Origin: Bradyrhizobium jicamae
GTDB taxonomy: Bacteria; Pseudomonadota; Alphaproteobacteria; Rhizobiales; Xanthobacteraceae
Direction: 5' to 3'
DNA length: 64,000 bases
NCBI RefSeq assembly: GCF_018130215.1
Contig: NZ_JAFCKQ010000019.1
Span: forward strand, 62,001 to 126,000
A program made the translations under genes and the position numbers. Below the pieces are notes generated by a model that worked only from the letters and a program-made list of their open reading frames with translations, searched no databases and was not told the origin of the DNA. Of the stretch, positions 16,089 to 24,319 are shown piece by piece (position 1 is the first letter of the stretch; every line of letters begins with the position of its first letter).

Positions 16089-16904
16089 ATGGCCAAAGTC
16101 TTGGTCGTGACGTCCGGAAAAGGCGGGGTCGGAAAGACGACGTCGACCGCCGCACTCGGCGCCGCGCTCGCGCAGACGGGACAGAGTGTCGTCGTGATCG
16201 ATTTCGACGTCGGCCTGCGCAACCTCGACCTCGTGATGGGGGCCGAGCGGCGGGTGGTGTTCGACCTCATCAACGTGGTGCAAGGGGTTGCAAAACTGCA
16301 GCAGGCGCTGATCCGCGACAAGCGGCTCGAGAATCTCTGGCTGCTGCCGGCCTCGCAGACCCGCGACAAGGATGCGCTGACCGAAGAGGGCGTGCGGCGG
16401 GTGATCGCCGATCTCAAGACCAAGTTCGACTGGATCCTGTGCGACAGCCCGGCCGGCATCGAGCGCGGCGCGACGCTGGCGATGCGCTATGCGGACGAGG
16501 CCATCATCGTCACCAATCCCGAAGTGTCGTCGGTGCGCGATTCGGACCGCATCATCGGCATGCTGGATTCCAAGACGGTTCGCGCCGAGCGCGGCGAGCG
16601 GGTCGAGAAGCATCTCCTGGTCACCCGCTACGACGCGGCGCGCGCCGCACGCGGCGAGATGCTGTCGATTGACGATATCCTGGAGATCCTCGCCACGCCG
16701 CTGCTCGGCATCGTCCCCGAAAGCCAGGATGTGCTGAAGGCCTCCAACGTGGGGTGCCCGGTCACGCTGAACAATACCGGCAGCGCACCGGCGCGGGCCT
16801 ATATCGACGCCGTGCGCCGCCTGATGGGCGAGACGGTCTCGATGACGGTGCCGGTCGAACGCAAGGGGCTGATGGATCGGCTGCTGCGACGGAGGGCGGC
16901 ATGA
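16089..16904 (+). CDS. minD: Septum site-determining ATPase MinD
   Basis: The 271-residue ParA/MinD-type ATPase binds the membrane when loaded with ATP and recruits MinC. The deviant Walker A motif KGGVGKTT is at residues 11-18, followed by VVVIDFDVGLRNLDLVMG. The C-terminal amphipathic membrane-targeting helix is KGLMDRLLRRRAA. AAGGAGA precedes the ATG. Its TGA overlaps the minE ATG (ATGA), indicating translational coupling. Confidence 0.97.
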   Translation: MAKVLVVTSGKGGVGKTTSTAALGAALAQTGQSVVVIDFDVGLRNLDLVMGAERRVVFDLINVVQGVAKLQQALIRDKRLENLWLLPASQTRDKDALTEEGVRRVIADLKTKFDWILCDSPAGIERGATLAMRYADEAIIVTNPEVSSVRDSDRIIGMLDSKTVRAERGERVEKHLLVTRYDAARAARGEMLSIDDILEILATPLLGIVPESQDVLKASNVGCPVTLNNTGSAPARAYIDAVRRLMGETVSMTVPVERKGLMDRLLRRRAA

Positions 16905-17182
16905 TGAACCTGATGCGGCTTTTCGGCGGCCGCGCTGCGTCGGCGCCCGTGGCACGGGAACGACTTCAGATCCTGCTCGCGCATGAGCGCGGCCGGAACG
17001 GCGCATCCGACCTACTCGAAGTTCTCCGCGCGGAAATCCTCGGCGTGGTTTCCAAACATATCGATCTCGATCCCGACAAGGTCGTGGTCCGGATGGACAG
17101 GGGCAAGTTCGTCTCGATGCTTGAGGTCGACATCGAGGTGCCCAACGGCGTGCAACGATCAATGATGGTGGCGGCCACATGA
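16901..17182 (+). CDS. minE: Cell division topological specificity factor MinE
   Basis: The 93-residue protein has the N-terminal membrane-binding segment MMNLMRLFGGR, the MinD-contact region ARERLQILLAHERG and a C-terminal dimerisation domain ending VRMDRGKFVSMLEVDIEVP. It stimulates MinD ATPase and drives Min oscillation. The ATG at 16901 follows GGAGGGCGGC and overlaps the minD stop by four bases; the second ATG at 16904 would also work. The next small gene again overlaps by ATGA. Confidence 0.95.
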   Translation: MMNLMRLFGGRAASAPVARERLQILLAHERGRNGASDLLEVLRAEILGVVSKHIDLDPDKVVVRMDRGKFVSMLEVDIEVPNGVQRSMMVAAT

Positions 17183-17475
17183 CGGCAGACAGCAACAGTC
17201 ACATCGCCTGGCAGCGCGCGCAGCTGAAGAAGCTGCGCGCGGCACTGAAGGCCATCGAAGTCGATCAGGTCGGCAAGGCCAATTGCGGCCGCGCGACGCA
17301 GATGACGATCGACGAATTGCAGCGCAAGATCGGCGAATCCGGCCGCTGCATCGCCGAATATGAGCGCCGGACCCGGCGGCCGCTGGCCACCGATCGCGGC
17401 AGCCTCGCCAGCGTGAGCTGGACGCATTGGAGCGTCGCGCCGACCAACGCCAGGCCGCATCGGCATCGCGCGTAG
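17179..17475 (+). CDS. Small hypothetical protein coupled to minE
   Basis: The 98-residue frame starts with an ATG that overlaps the minE stop (ATGA), the same arrangement as minD-minE, and its third codon positions are GC-rich as in its neighbours, so it is probably real. Residues 8-65 are predicted to be helical and charged (WQRAQLKKLRAALKAIEVDQ, TIDELQRKIGESGRCIAEYE), likely a short coiled coil. The C-terminal 30 residues are polar and probably disordered. I do not recognise a domain. It ends nine bases before the convergent sir2 gene. A role in cell division is suggested only by operon position. Confidence 0.6.
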   Translation: MTADSNSHIAWQRAQLKKLRAALKAIEVDQVGKANCGRATQMTIDELQRKIGESGRCIAEYERRTRRPLATDRGSLASVSWTHWSVAPTNARPHRHRA

Positions 17476-17484
17476 AGAAGCGCC

Positions 17485-18288
17485 CTACAGCAAAAACGCC
17501 AGCGCGGTCTCGCACTGGTCCTCGACCTTGAGCGTGAGCAGCTCATCGGCACGGGTGCGGCCGAGATTGACGGCAGCGATCGGCAGGCCGCGCTGTTCGG
17601 CCATGCGCACGAAGCGAAATCCGGAATAGACCATCAGCGAGGAGCCGACGACCAGCATGGCAGCGGCTTGCTCCAGATGCGCCTGCGCCGACGCGACGGT
17701 GTCGTGCGGCACGTTCTCGCCGAAGAACACCACGTCGGGCTTCAAGACCCCGCCGCAGGCCGCGCAGGCGGGCACGACGAACGATGCGAAGTCGTGCTCG
17801 AGATCGGCGTCGCCGTCAGGCGCATCGGCCGCGTCGAGTGCGAGCCAGGCAGGGTTCCACCGCGCCAGCTCGTCCTGAAATTCGTCGCGCGGCATTGTCG
17901 CGGCGCAGCCGAGACAGCGGACCACATCGAGGCGGCCATGCAGGTCGATCACCTTCCGGCTGCCCGCAGCCTGGTGCAGCCGGTCGACGTTCTGCGTCAG
18001 CAACAGCTCGCAACGTCCCTGCGCTTCGAGCTCGGCCAACGCGCGATGCGCGCCGTTCGGCATGGCGCGGCCAAAGCGCCGCCAGCCGACCATGCTGCGC
18101 GCCCAGTAGCGCTGCCGTGTCGCCGCGTCGCCCAGAAAGGCCTGGATCGTGACCGGCCGCGTCCGCTTCCAGTTGCCGTCGCTGTCGCGATAGTCGGGAA
18201 TGCCCGAATTGGTGCTGCATCCGGCTCCGGTCAGGACAAACAGGCGTGGATGGCTGTCGACGAAATCTTCCAGGGCGCGGCTGTGCAT
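17485..18288 (-). CDS. Sir2 family NAD-dependent protein deacylase
   Basis: The 267-residue sirtuin removes acyl groups from lysines using NAD+. Motifs in order: LTGAGCSTNSGIPDYRD, LLTQNVDRLHQAAG, the catalytic His in DLHGRLD, the two zinc Cys pairs CLGC and CAAC, KPDVVFFGENVP and VVGSSLMVYSGFR. The 30-residue segment between the Cys pairs is rich in Asp/Ala. The family usually starts just before LEDFVD, so I use the ATG at 18286-18288; the GTG at 18321 has no ribosome binding site. It converges on the min operon with a nine-base gap. Class III (CobB-type) or SIR4-like activity cannot be separated by eye. Confidence 0.9.
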   Translation of the reverse strand: MHSRALEDFVDSHPRLFVLTGAGCSTNSGIPDYRDSDGNWKRTRPVTIQAFLGDAATRQRYWARSMVGWRRFGRAMPNGAHRALAELEAQGRCELLLTQNVDRLHQAAGSRKVIDLHGRLDVVRCLGCAATMPRDEFQDELARWNPAWLALDAADAPDGDADLEHDFASFVVPACAACGGVLKPDVVFFGENVPHDTVASAQAHLEQAAAMLVVGSSLMVYSGFRFVRMAEQRGLPIAAVNLGRTRADELLTLKVEDQCETALAFLL

Positions 18289-18394
18289 GCCGCCATATCT
18301 AGTGCGCGGGGCGTCAGCCACAAGGACAAGCGCTCGCGCCAGGCCGGGATGCCGGCGCGCGTGCTTCGCGGCCGGCTACCAGCGGCCCCGTGCT

Positions 18395-19540
18395 TCACGG
18401 CATGACGAAAACCTGCCCGGGATAGATCAGGTTGGGATTGCGGATCTGTTGCTTGTTCGCCTTGTAGATCACCGCGTAGCGCTGCCCGGCGCCGAGTGCG
18501 CGCTGGCTGATCCGCCAGAGACTGTCGCCCCGGGACACCGTGGTCGTTGTGATCTTCGGCACGATCACAGCGGAGGGTGAACTCACATCTGATGCGGCGG
18601 GGGTTGTCGCAGCCGCGAGCTGCGTCGTGCCCACGTTCGCGCCGCCGGACGGTGCCGCCGACCCCGGGGTCGATGCAGTCGTCGTGTCGGGGGCGTTGAA
18701 CGGCACCTCTGCACGGGCACGAACCTTGCCGGAGCCGGGGTCGACGTCGTCAAGCCGGACCCGGTAGTCTCCGGCGTTCACCCCCTTGTTGATCGTGACC
18801 GAGAGCTGCCCGCCCGCATCTGCGGTGGCGGAGGCGATCAGACTGTCGTTGAGATACAGCCTGACGGTGGCGCCGGGATCTGCCCGACCGGTCACATGGA
18901 GCTTCCCACCCGGCTCAGTCTCGACGGATTCGACTGTCACCTTCCCGGCTGCCGGCGCCGCGGCCGGAGATTGCGACAGCACCTTGACCGGCTTGCCAGG
19001 TGCCATCAGCGCCGTCATCGGCCGTTCCCTTGCCGCAGCATCGAGCGCCACCGCCACGCTCTGCTTGGAGGTCACCTGCTTGCCGTCACGCGTGGCGCGC
19101 AGGGTCAGGTCGTAGTTTCCCGGCGGAAGCGGGCGCGGGACCATGACGAACTGCCCGGATTTGTCCACCACCACGCGATCGTGCACCTCGCCATTGCGGA
19201 GCAGTTCCACCGTCGCACCCGGTGCGGCCCGGCCGGCGACGACGGTCTCACCCGTCGGTTCGATATTGACGGCGTCAAACTCCGGCACTGCGTCGCCGTC
19301 CACCGGCTGCGGCGGTCCTTCCAGCGCGTTTGCCAGCGCTGCGGTCTCCGTTTGCACCTTTGCCAGCCCAGTCCTGTCGGGCTCTCGCGCGGGAGCCGCC
19401 GGCGGCGCCGGAGCCGTCATCAGGCGCGAATCAACCGCCGGGGCTTGCTCGGTCTGGCGGAGACCGAACAGAAGCGCGGCGGTGCCGCCGGCGGCAAGCG
19501 CCAGCAACGGTATGACCAGTTTCATCGCCGCGGCCTTCAT
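18395..19540 (-). CDS. Membrane-anchored LysM protein with Ig-like repeats
   Basis: The 381-residue protein has an N-terminal membrane segment (MKLVIPLLALAAGGTAALLF), then a Pro/Ala-rich stretch. Two related beta-sandwich repeats follow (VVAGRAAPGATVELLRNGEV and VTGRADPGATVRLYLNDSLI). A second low-complexity linker precedes a C-terminal LysM module (TVSRGDSLWRISQRALGAG, then NKQQIRNPNLIYPGQVFVMP). It is likely anchored in the inner membrane with the LysM binding peptidoglycan in the periplasm. The open frame continues 380 codons further, antisense across other genes, and that part is not coding. The ATG at 19538-19540 has GGAGG about ten bases upstream; the ATG five codons on is an alternative. 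Confidence 0.82.
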   Translation of the reverse strand: MKAAAMKLVIPLLALAAGGTAALLFGLRQTEQAPAVDSRLMTAPAPPAAPAREPDRTGLAKVQTETAALANALEGPPQPVDGDAVPEFDAVNIEPTGETVVAGRAAPGATVELLRNGEVHDRVVVDKSGQFVMVPRPLPPGNYDLTLRATRDGKQVTSKQSVAVALDAAARERPMTALMAPGKPVKVLSQSPAAAPAAGKVTVESVETEPGGKLHVTGRADPGATVRLYLNDSLIASATADAGGQLSVTINKGVNAGDYRVRLDDVDPGSGKVRARAEVPFNAPDTTTASTPGSAAPSGGANVGTTQLAAATTPAASDVSSPSAVIVPKITTTTVSRGDSLWRISQRALGAGQRYAVIYKANKQQIRNPNLIYPGQVFVMP

Positions 19541-19677
19541 GATGGGTGAATCCTCCCGCGCGCCCGCGCGCATCCTGCAGCCCTGTGGGGATTCCGCAAG
19601 AGACTGCGCCGATTTGCCCCGGCCATCAAGTCGAATGTGAGGATTACTCCTCTCGGGCAGCCGATCGATCCGGCAGC

Positions 19678-20352
19678 TCAGCGCCACTCCGCCAGATTGA
19701 TGGCAAGCGCTGCAGTGCCCACCAGAATGAGGCTCACTGCCCACAACGTTTCCAGATTGATCCAGCTCCGAGCAACGAACTTCACGCCGAGATAGCGATA
19801 GACCAGCCATGCCAGGAGGCCGCCGGCGCCGAGCATGGCGGCGGTGTGGGCGAGCGCCACGAGGAGCGCCATCGCAAGGTTCCGGTCGATCACGCGAGCC
19901 GCCGCGTCGTGACCGGCATGCGCGGCCGATGTCGCGCACAGGCCGAGATAGATCGGCAGCAGCATCAGCCCCGCGCCGTGCGCAATCGCCACCGCGAATG
20001 ACCACAGCGCCAGCTTGGTCGGTGGTATTCGCGCCAGTGCGCGCGGATGACGCCGGTTGACGAGCCGCATCAGGCCGAAGCCGATCACGATCAGGGCGGC
20101 GGCCGCCTGGATCTGCCGCTGCCATTCCGCCAGCGTGATCAGCAGCGCAAAGGGCAGCATCACCAGCAGCATCGCCGCGAGATGACCCGCCGACAATGGC
20201 AGCAGTGCGCCGGCCAGCGCCCGCGAGGATTTTTCCATCAGGCCGGCCGAGACCGCGAGCGGCCAGCCCATGCCGGGATTGATCCCGTGATAGAGGCCGC
20301 TCGCGATGATGGCGAGCCACAGCCAGATGGCCGTCGTGCTCGATTCGCTCAA
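19678..20352 (-). CDS. Polytopic membrane protein coupled to the selenium-binding protein gene
   Basis: The roughly 224-residue product has six or seven hydrophobic segments (IWLWLAIIASGLYHGINPG, LAGALLPLSAGHLAAMLLVM, AAALIVIGFGLMRLVN and others) and histidines within membrane regions (LYHGINPG, GHLAAM, AIAHGAGLM, LAHTAAM). I do not recognise a named family; the pattern recalls metal or sulfur transporters of the UreH/NicO/TauE type. The best start is a TTG at 20350-20352 overlapping the TGA of the selenium-binding protein gene (TTGA), implying coupling. There is no clear Shine-Dalgarno sequence. Together the pair may handle one substrate. Confidence 0.65.
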   Translation of the reverse strand: MSESSTTAIWLWLAIIASGLYHGINPGMGWPLAVSAGLMEKSSRALAGALLPLSAGHLAAMLLVMLPFALLITLAEWQRQIQAAAALIVIGFGLMRLVNRRHPRALARIPPTKLALWSFAVAIAHGAGLMLLPIYLGLCATSAAHAGHDAAARVIDRNLAMALLVALAHTAAMLGAGGLLAWLVYRYLGVKFVARSWINLETLWAVSLILVGTAALAINLAEWR

Positions 20353-21755
20353 TTCCAGACCGACGGATAGCAGAACGAATCCGTCGAGCAGTCGCCGCCT
20401 TCGAGGCGGATCTGATGCGGGCGATACCCCTCCGGGAAGCTGACGAAGTAGTCCTTCGCGAGTTCCAGCCCGCCGTTTGCGCCGACATTGGCCATGACTT
20501 CCGCACCCGGCATGCCGTCCGGATAGAACTGGTCGTCCCAGGTCGAATAGAGCGAGTTGGTCCAGTACACGCGCTTGCCGTCGCGGCTGATCTCCACCAT
20601 CTGCGGTCCGCCGGCATACGGCTTGCCGTTCGGATGCTGCGTGCGGCGGGCGATGCCGCCGATATGCACCGAGCCGGCAAGCTTGGGCTTCCTGGGATCG
20701 CGCACGTCGTACTGGCGCATCTCGCCGGTGCCCCAGCAGGAGACGTAGAGGAAGCGATCGTCCATCGACAGGTCGATGTCGGTCACCAGCGGCGGCACCG
20801 CGCCGAATCCCTGCAGCAGCGGCGGCAGCTTGTCCTTCGCCGCGGGCTCGGGCGGGATCGTCGCGGTCTTCTCGACATGGAATTTTCCGCCCTCGCGCCA
20901 CCAGGTCCAGATCGAGGCCTCGAGGTTGGTGGTGTCGACGACGACGCCGACGAAGCCGTACTCACGGATCGGATCGTGCGCGGGCCGGACCTCGAGCGCC
21001 ATCTGATGGTTGGCGCCGAGGTCGATGGTCTGGACGTTGCGGCGGGCGCGCAGATCCCAGAAGTGCAGTCGATGACCGTATTTGTTGGCCAGCAGATCCT
21101 CGGCAACGATGCCGTGCTCGAACTGCGGCGGCAGGGCCCACTCGCTGGTTACCATGTAGTCGCGCGGCAGATTCCACCAGAAGTCATAGTGCAGCGTCTG
21201 CGGGCCGCGGTCGATCTCCCAGCGGCCGAGCACGTCGAAGGTCTCGCAGTCCATGATGAAGATGCCGGGAGGTCCCCCGGTGCCGTCCTTGCCGCTGCCG
21301 CCGAGCGTCGAGATATAGATGCCCTCAGGCCCGCAATGGGTGGTATGCGGCCGCGAGTAACCGGTCTTCTTGAACACCTCCTCGGGCTCGATGATCTTGT
21401 GGATCTTCGCTTCGAGCGGCGAGGGCTTGGTGTCGATCACGTAAATCCGCGATGACCGCAGTCCGGGAATGATCAGATAGCGACGTTCGATGAAGGCGTG
21501 TCCGGCGAGCGGAGACAGCGCGGACGAGCATGCGTTCCAGCCGAAGTGATGGAATTCGTCGCCCTTGTTCGGCATCGTCACGGTGTGAACGATCTGGCTG
21601 TAGGTCTTCGATCCCGGCTTGACGTCGATCACCGCAAGCGCGTCGGGCTTCGAGAAGTCGGGACTGAGCAGCAGCGTGTAGGCAAAGTTCTCCGGCGGCG
21701 CATCCATGGCAAGCTTTGGCGAAGCGTGAAACGTGGGATCGGGTCTCATCGTCAT
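20349..21755 (-). CDS. Selenium-binding protein family (SBP56 / methanethiol oxidase-like)
   Basis: The 468-residue beta-propeller protein belongs to the SBP56 family. Bacterial members include methanethiol oxidase, which converts methanethiol to formaldehyde, hydrogen sulfide and hydrogen peroxide using copper. Typical stretches are YTLLLSPDFSKPDALAVIDV, RPHTTHCGPEGIYISTLGG, TLHYDFWWNLPRDYMVTSEW, DDRFLYVSCWGTGEMRQYDV and YWTNSLYSTWDDQFYPDG. No signal peptide is seen, unlike periplasmic methanethiol oxidase, and the SCO1 and MauG genes usually linked to that enzyme are absent. The ATG at 21755 follows GGGAGA by five bases. A GTTGGC/GCCAAC dyad lies just upstream at 21773-21789. The physiological substrate here is open. 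Confidence 0.88.
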   Translation of the reverse strand: MTMRPDPTFHASPKLAMDAPPENFAYTLLLSPDFSKPDALAVIDVKPGSKTYSQIVHTVTMPNKGDEFHHFGWNACSSALSPLAGHAFIERRYLIIPGLRSSRIYVIDTKPSPLEAKIHKIIEPEEVFKKTGYSRPHTTHCGPEGIYISTLGGSGKDGTGGPPGIFIMDCETFDVLGRWEIDRGPQTLHYDFWWNLPRDYMVTSEWALPPQFEHGIVAEDLLANKYGHRLHFWDLRARRNVQTIDLGANHQMALEVRPAHDPIREYGFVGVVVDTTNLEASIWTWWREGGKFHVEKTATIPPEPAAKDKLPPLLQGFGAVPPLVTDIDLSMDDRFLYVSCWGTGEMRQYDVRDPRKPKLAGSVHIGGIARRTQHPNGKPYAGGPQMVEISRDGKRVYWTNSLYSTWDDQFYPDGMPGAEVMANVGANGGLELAKDYFVSFPEGYRPHQIRLEGGDCSTDSFCYPSVWN

Positions 21756-22065
21756 GGCGTTCTCCCGGTTCTGTTGGCATGCCGCCAACGTTCGGGGCGT
21801 TCGGAGCCGTTCAATTCACCCAGTGCGTCCTTCCGCCTGCGGCTCCGTCGGCGACGTTGGCGGTTTGCAGCTTACGGCATCGACCGGTTCCGCGAAACGC
21901 GCTCGCATTTTCGTGACACGGCCCGGTTCCTGCAGCCTTGCGAAAGAAAATCGTTCGCGCCTGCGCGGTGCTGTGAGGACAGGACGCCGAAAATCTGAAA
22001 GCAGGGTGGAAGACTTGTGCCAAAGGTTGCTCGGCGATGTCGATCGCGCGGGAGGCCACGCCCGC
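21756..22065. other. 310-bp spacer without a gene
   Basis: The spacer lies upstream of the selenium-binding protein gene and downstream of the Lrp-type regulator. Apart from the six-pair dyad GTTGGC-ATGCC-GCCAAC at 21773-21789, I see no gene, repeat or RNA in it. Short frames crossing it lack any family signature. Confidence 0.4.
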
Positions 22066-22530
22066 TCAGAACTCAAGCGCCGCGTTGTCCACCACCTCCT
22101 TCATCACGAAGAAGGTGCGGGTCTGCCGCACGCCCGGGAGTGCAATCAACTGGTCGCCATGGATGCGGTTGAAGTCCTCCATGTCGCCGACGCGGATCTT
22201 CAGGAAGTAGTCGAAGTCGCCTGCGACGAGGTGGCAGTCGAGCACGCATTTCAGCTTCGCCGCCGCCTGCTCGAAGCTCGCGAAGCTTTCCGGAGTGGAG
22301 CGGTCGAGCACGACGCCGACCATGACCAGCGTGCCCTTGCCGACCTTGCGCGGCGCCACCATGGCGCGGACGCCGGCCACGAAGCCCTCGTCGAACAGCG
22401 CCTGCGTCCGGCGATGGCAGGTGGCGGGACTGACGCCAACCTGATCCGCCAGCTCGGCATTGCTGAGCCGGCCGTTCTTTTGCAGCAATCTCAACATCTT
22501 GAGGTCGATGCGGTCGAGTCGGGCAGCCAT
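22066..22530 (-). CDS. acdR: Lrp/AsnC family regulator, probable AcdR of ACC deaminase
   Basis: The 154-residue protein has an N-terminal helix-turn-helix (LDRIDLKMLRLLQKNGRLSN, then DQVGVSPATCHRRTQALFD) and a C-terminal ligand-binding RAM domain (LDCHLVAGDFDYFLKIRVGD, LPGVRQTRTFFVMKEV). It is transcribed divergently from acdS with a 161-base spacer, which is the classical acdR-acdS layout in Pseudomonas and Bradyrhizobium, where the Lrp-like regulator activates acdS. The ATG at 22528-22530 was chosen because the HTH starts directly after it. The name rests on this context. Confidence 0.85.
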   Translation of the reverse strand: MAARLDRIDLKMLRLLQKNGRLSNAELADQVGVSPATCHRRTQALFDEGFVAGVRAMVAPRKVGKGTLVMVGVVLDRSTPESFASFEQAAAKLKCVLDCHLVAGDFDYFLKIRVGDMEDFNRIHGDQLIALPGVRQTRTFFVMKEVVDNAALEF

Positions 22531-22603
22531 GGAAGAATCTTTCGTGAAATTGGCAGATAGTGAGAGAAAGGATAATGAAAATCGATCAGAGTGCAATATT
22601 CGA

Positions 22604-22636
22604 GGAAGGTGCAGGCTGAGTTAGGGAGCACCTTCC
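22604..22636. promoter_or_regulatory. Nine-base inverted repeat in the acdR-acdS spacer
   Basis: GGAAGGTGC (22604-22612) and GCACCTTCC (22628-22636) are exact reverse complements separated by 15 bases, ending 55 bases before the acdS ATG. It could be an operator or a leader hairpin. The half nearer acdR (about 22535-22600) is AT-rich for this genome, as expected for an Lrp-bound promoter. Confidence 0.5.
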
Positions 22637-22691
22637 GCGTCCTTGATGATAGGTTTGGCCGCAGTTCCCGGACATCAATAAGGATGCCAGC

Positions 22692-23705
22692 ATGCTGGAA
22701 AAATTCGCGCGCTATCCGCTCACCTTCGGCCCGACGCATATCGAGAAGCTCGATCGTCTCTCCAAGCATCTCGGCGGCAAGGTCGAGCTGTACGCCAAAC
22801 GCGAGGACTGCAATTCCGGGCTCGCCTATGGCGGCAACAAGCTGCGGAAGCTCGAATACATCATTCCCGATGCGATCGCCTCCAACGCCGACACGCTGGT
22901 CTCGATCGGCGGCGTGCAGTCCAACCACACCCGCATGGTCGCAGCCGTCGCCGCCAAGATCGGCATGAAGTGCCGCCTGGTCCAGGAAGCCTGGGTGCCG
23001 CATGAGGATGCGGTCTATGACCGTGTCGGCAACATCCTGCTCTCGCGCGTGATGGGCGCGGATGTGCGGCTCGTCGACGACGGCTTCGACATCGGCATCC
23101 GCAAGAGCTGGGAGCAGGCAATCGAGGAGGTGAAGGCCGCCGGCGGCAAGCCCTATGCAATTCCGGCCGGCGCTTCCGTGCACAAATATGGCGGGCTCGG
23201 CTATGTCGGCTTTGCCGAGGAGGTGCGGGCGCAGGAGAAGGAACTCGGCTTCAAGTTCGACTATGTCGTGGTGTGCACGGTGACCGGTTCGACCCATGCC
23301 GGCATGCTGGTCGGCTTCGCTGCCGACGGCCGCGCGCGCAACGTGATCGGGATCGACGGTTCGTTCACGCCCGAGCAGACCAAGGCGCAGGTGCTGTCGA
23401 TCGCGCAGAACACCGCAAGCCTCGTCGAGCTCGGCCGCGACATCGTCGCCGACGATGTCGTGCTGGTCGAGGATTACGCCTATCCGGCCTATGGCGTGCC
23501 GTCGGAGGAAACCAAGCAGGCGATCCGCCTCTGCGCCCGGCTCGAGGGCATGATCACCGATCCCGTCTATGAGGGCAAATCGATGCAGGGCATGATGGAC
23601 CTGGTGCAGAAGGGCTACTTCCCGGCCGGCTCGAAGGTGCTGTACGCCCATCTCGGCGGCGCGCCCGCGCTCAACGGCTATGCCTACGCGTTCCGCAACG
23701 GCTGA
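22692..23705 (+). CDS. acdS: 1-aminocyclopropane-1-carboxylate deaminase
   Basis: The 337-residue PLP enzyme opens the cyclopropane ring of ACC, the plant ethylene precursor, giving 2-oxobutyrate and ammonia. The sequence follows characterised AcdS proteins nearly throughout: RYPLTFGPTHIEKLDRLS, YAKREDCNSGLAYGGNKLRK with the PLP lysine at K50, and SIGGVQSNHTRMVAAVAAK with the catalytic Ser. DPVYEGKSMQGM holds the Tyr-Glu pair that separates true ACC deaminases from D-cysteine desulfhydrases, and AHLGGAPALNGYAY closes the protein. AGGA precedes the ATG. It is divergent from an Lrp-type regulator. In plant-associated bacteria it lowers host ethylene and helps nodulation or root growth. Confidence 0.97.
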   Translation: MLEKFARYPLTFGPTHIEKLDRLSKHLGGKVELYAKREDCNSGLAYGGNKLRKLEYIIPDAIASNADTLVSIGGVQSNHTRMVAAVAAKIGMKCRLVQEAWVPHEDAVYDRVGNILLSRVMGADVRLVDDGFDIGIRKSWEQAIEEVKAAGGKPYAIPAGASVHKYGGLGYVGFAEEVRAQEKELGFKFDYVVVCTVTGSTHAGMLVGFAADGRARNVIGIDGSFTPEQTKAQVLSIAQNTASLVELGRDIVADDVVLVEDYAYPAYGVPSEETKQAIRLCARLEGMITDPVYEGKSMQGMMDLVQKGYFPAGSKVLYAHLGGAPALNGYAYAFRNG

Positions 23706-23873
23706 GGCGGACGCCTCCCGTAGCGTTGGCGAAATCCGGCTGCCGGCTTTCACCGCGAGGCGCGATTCCCGGATTACGCTGCGCTCGATCCGGGCCATGC
23801 GCTACTGGTCCCGTAAGGTCCCTGTCAGGTTCGCCCGGTAGCCTCTTTGCGCCGGGCAAGTCAGGAGACCATC

Positions 23874-24125
23874 GTGAAGATGAATGCTTTCGGCCGGGCC
23901 ATCGCGGCACTGGGCGTTGGCATCGTCGCCGTCGGACACTGGTTCTGGCAGCACCAGCACCATCCCTTTCTGTCGCGTGGGCGCCTGTGGGGGATGAACG
24001 GTGCCTTCGAGCTCTATGCCGGCATCTTCCTGATCGGCGTCGGCGTCCATGCCCTGGCATCGTGGTACTGGAACCTCAGCCCTCCCGAACGGCCGGTGCC
24101 GTCCTCCCTGCGCGAGCGGCAATAA
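23874..24125 (+). CDS. Small two-helix membrane protein
   Basis: The 83-residue product has two hydrophobic segments (AFGRAIAALGVGIVAVGHWF and FELYAGIFLIGVGVHALASW) joined by a short loop with several His residues (WQHQHHPFLSRGR), and a Pro-rich polar tail. I use the GTG at 23874 because GGAG lies six bases upstream; the ATG two codons later is possible. No family is recognised. It stands alone between acdS and a protease gene. Confidence 0.55.
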   Translation: MKMNAFGRAIAALGVGIVAVGHWFWQHQHHPFLSRGRLWGMNGAFELYAGIFLIGVGVHALASWYWNLSPPERPVPSSLRERQ

Positions 24126-24319
24126 CACCCAGTCGTGCGGCCGATTCCCGGGATCGACCGAATATGTCCGGGTTGACACATTCGGAACGAAATACGAACA
24201 TGCTCCCGTAACCTGAGGATGTGGCGATCGCCTCATCCACGATCAGGCTGTGCGGCTCCAGGGCAATGATCCCGGCCGCTCGCCTGCGCGGCAGGGATTG
24301 TTGGCTGGGGGTGGGTTCC

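Noticed and set aside
18395..20680. A 761-residue fusion of the LysM protein with a long N-terminal part
   Set aside because: Upstream of 19540 the frame covers the coding sequence of the membrane protein gene in another frame; a signal-anchor start with a ribosome site at 19540 explains the LysM protein on its own.
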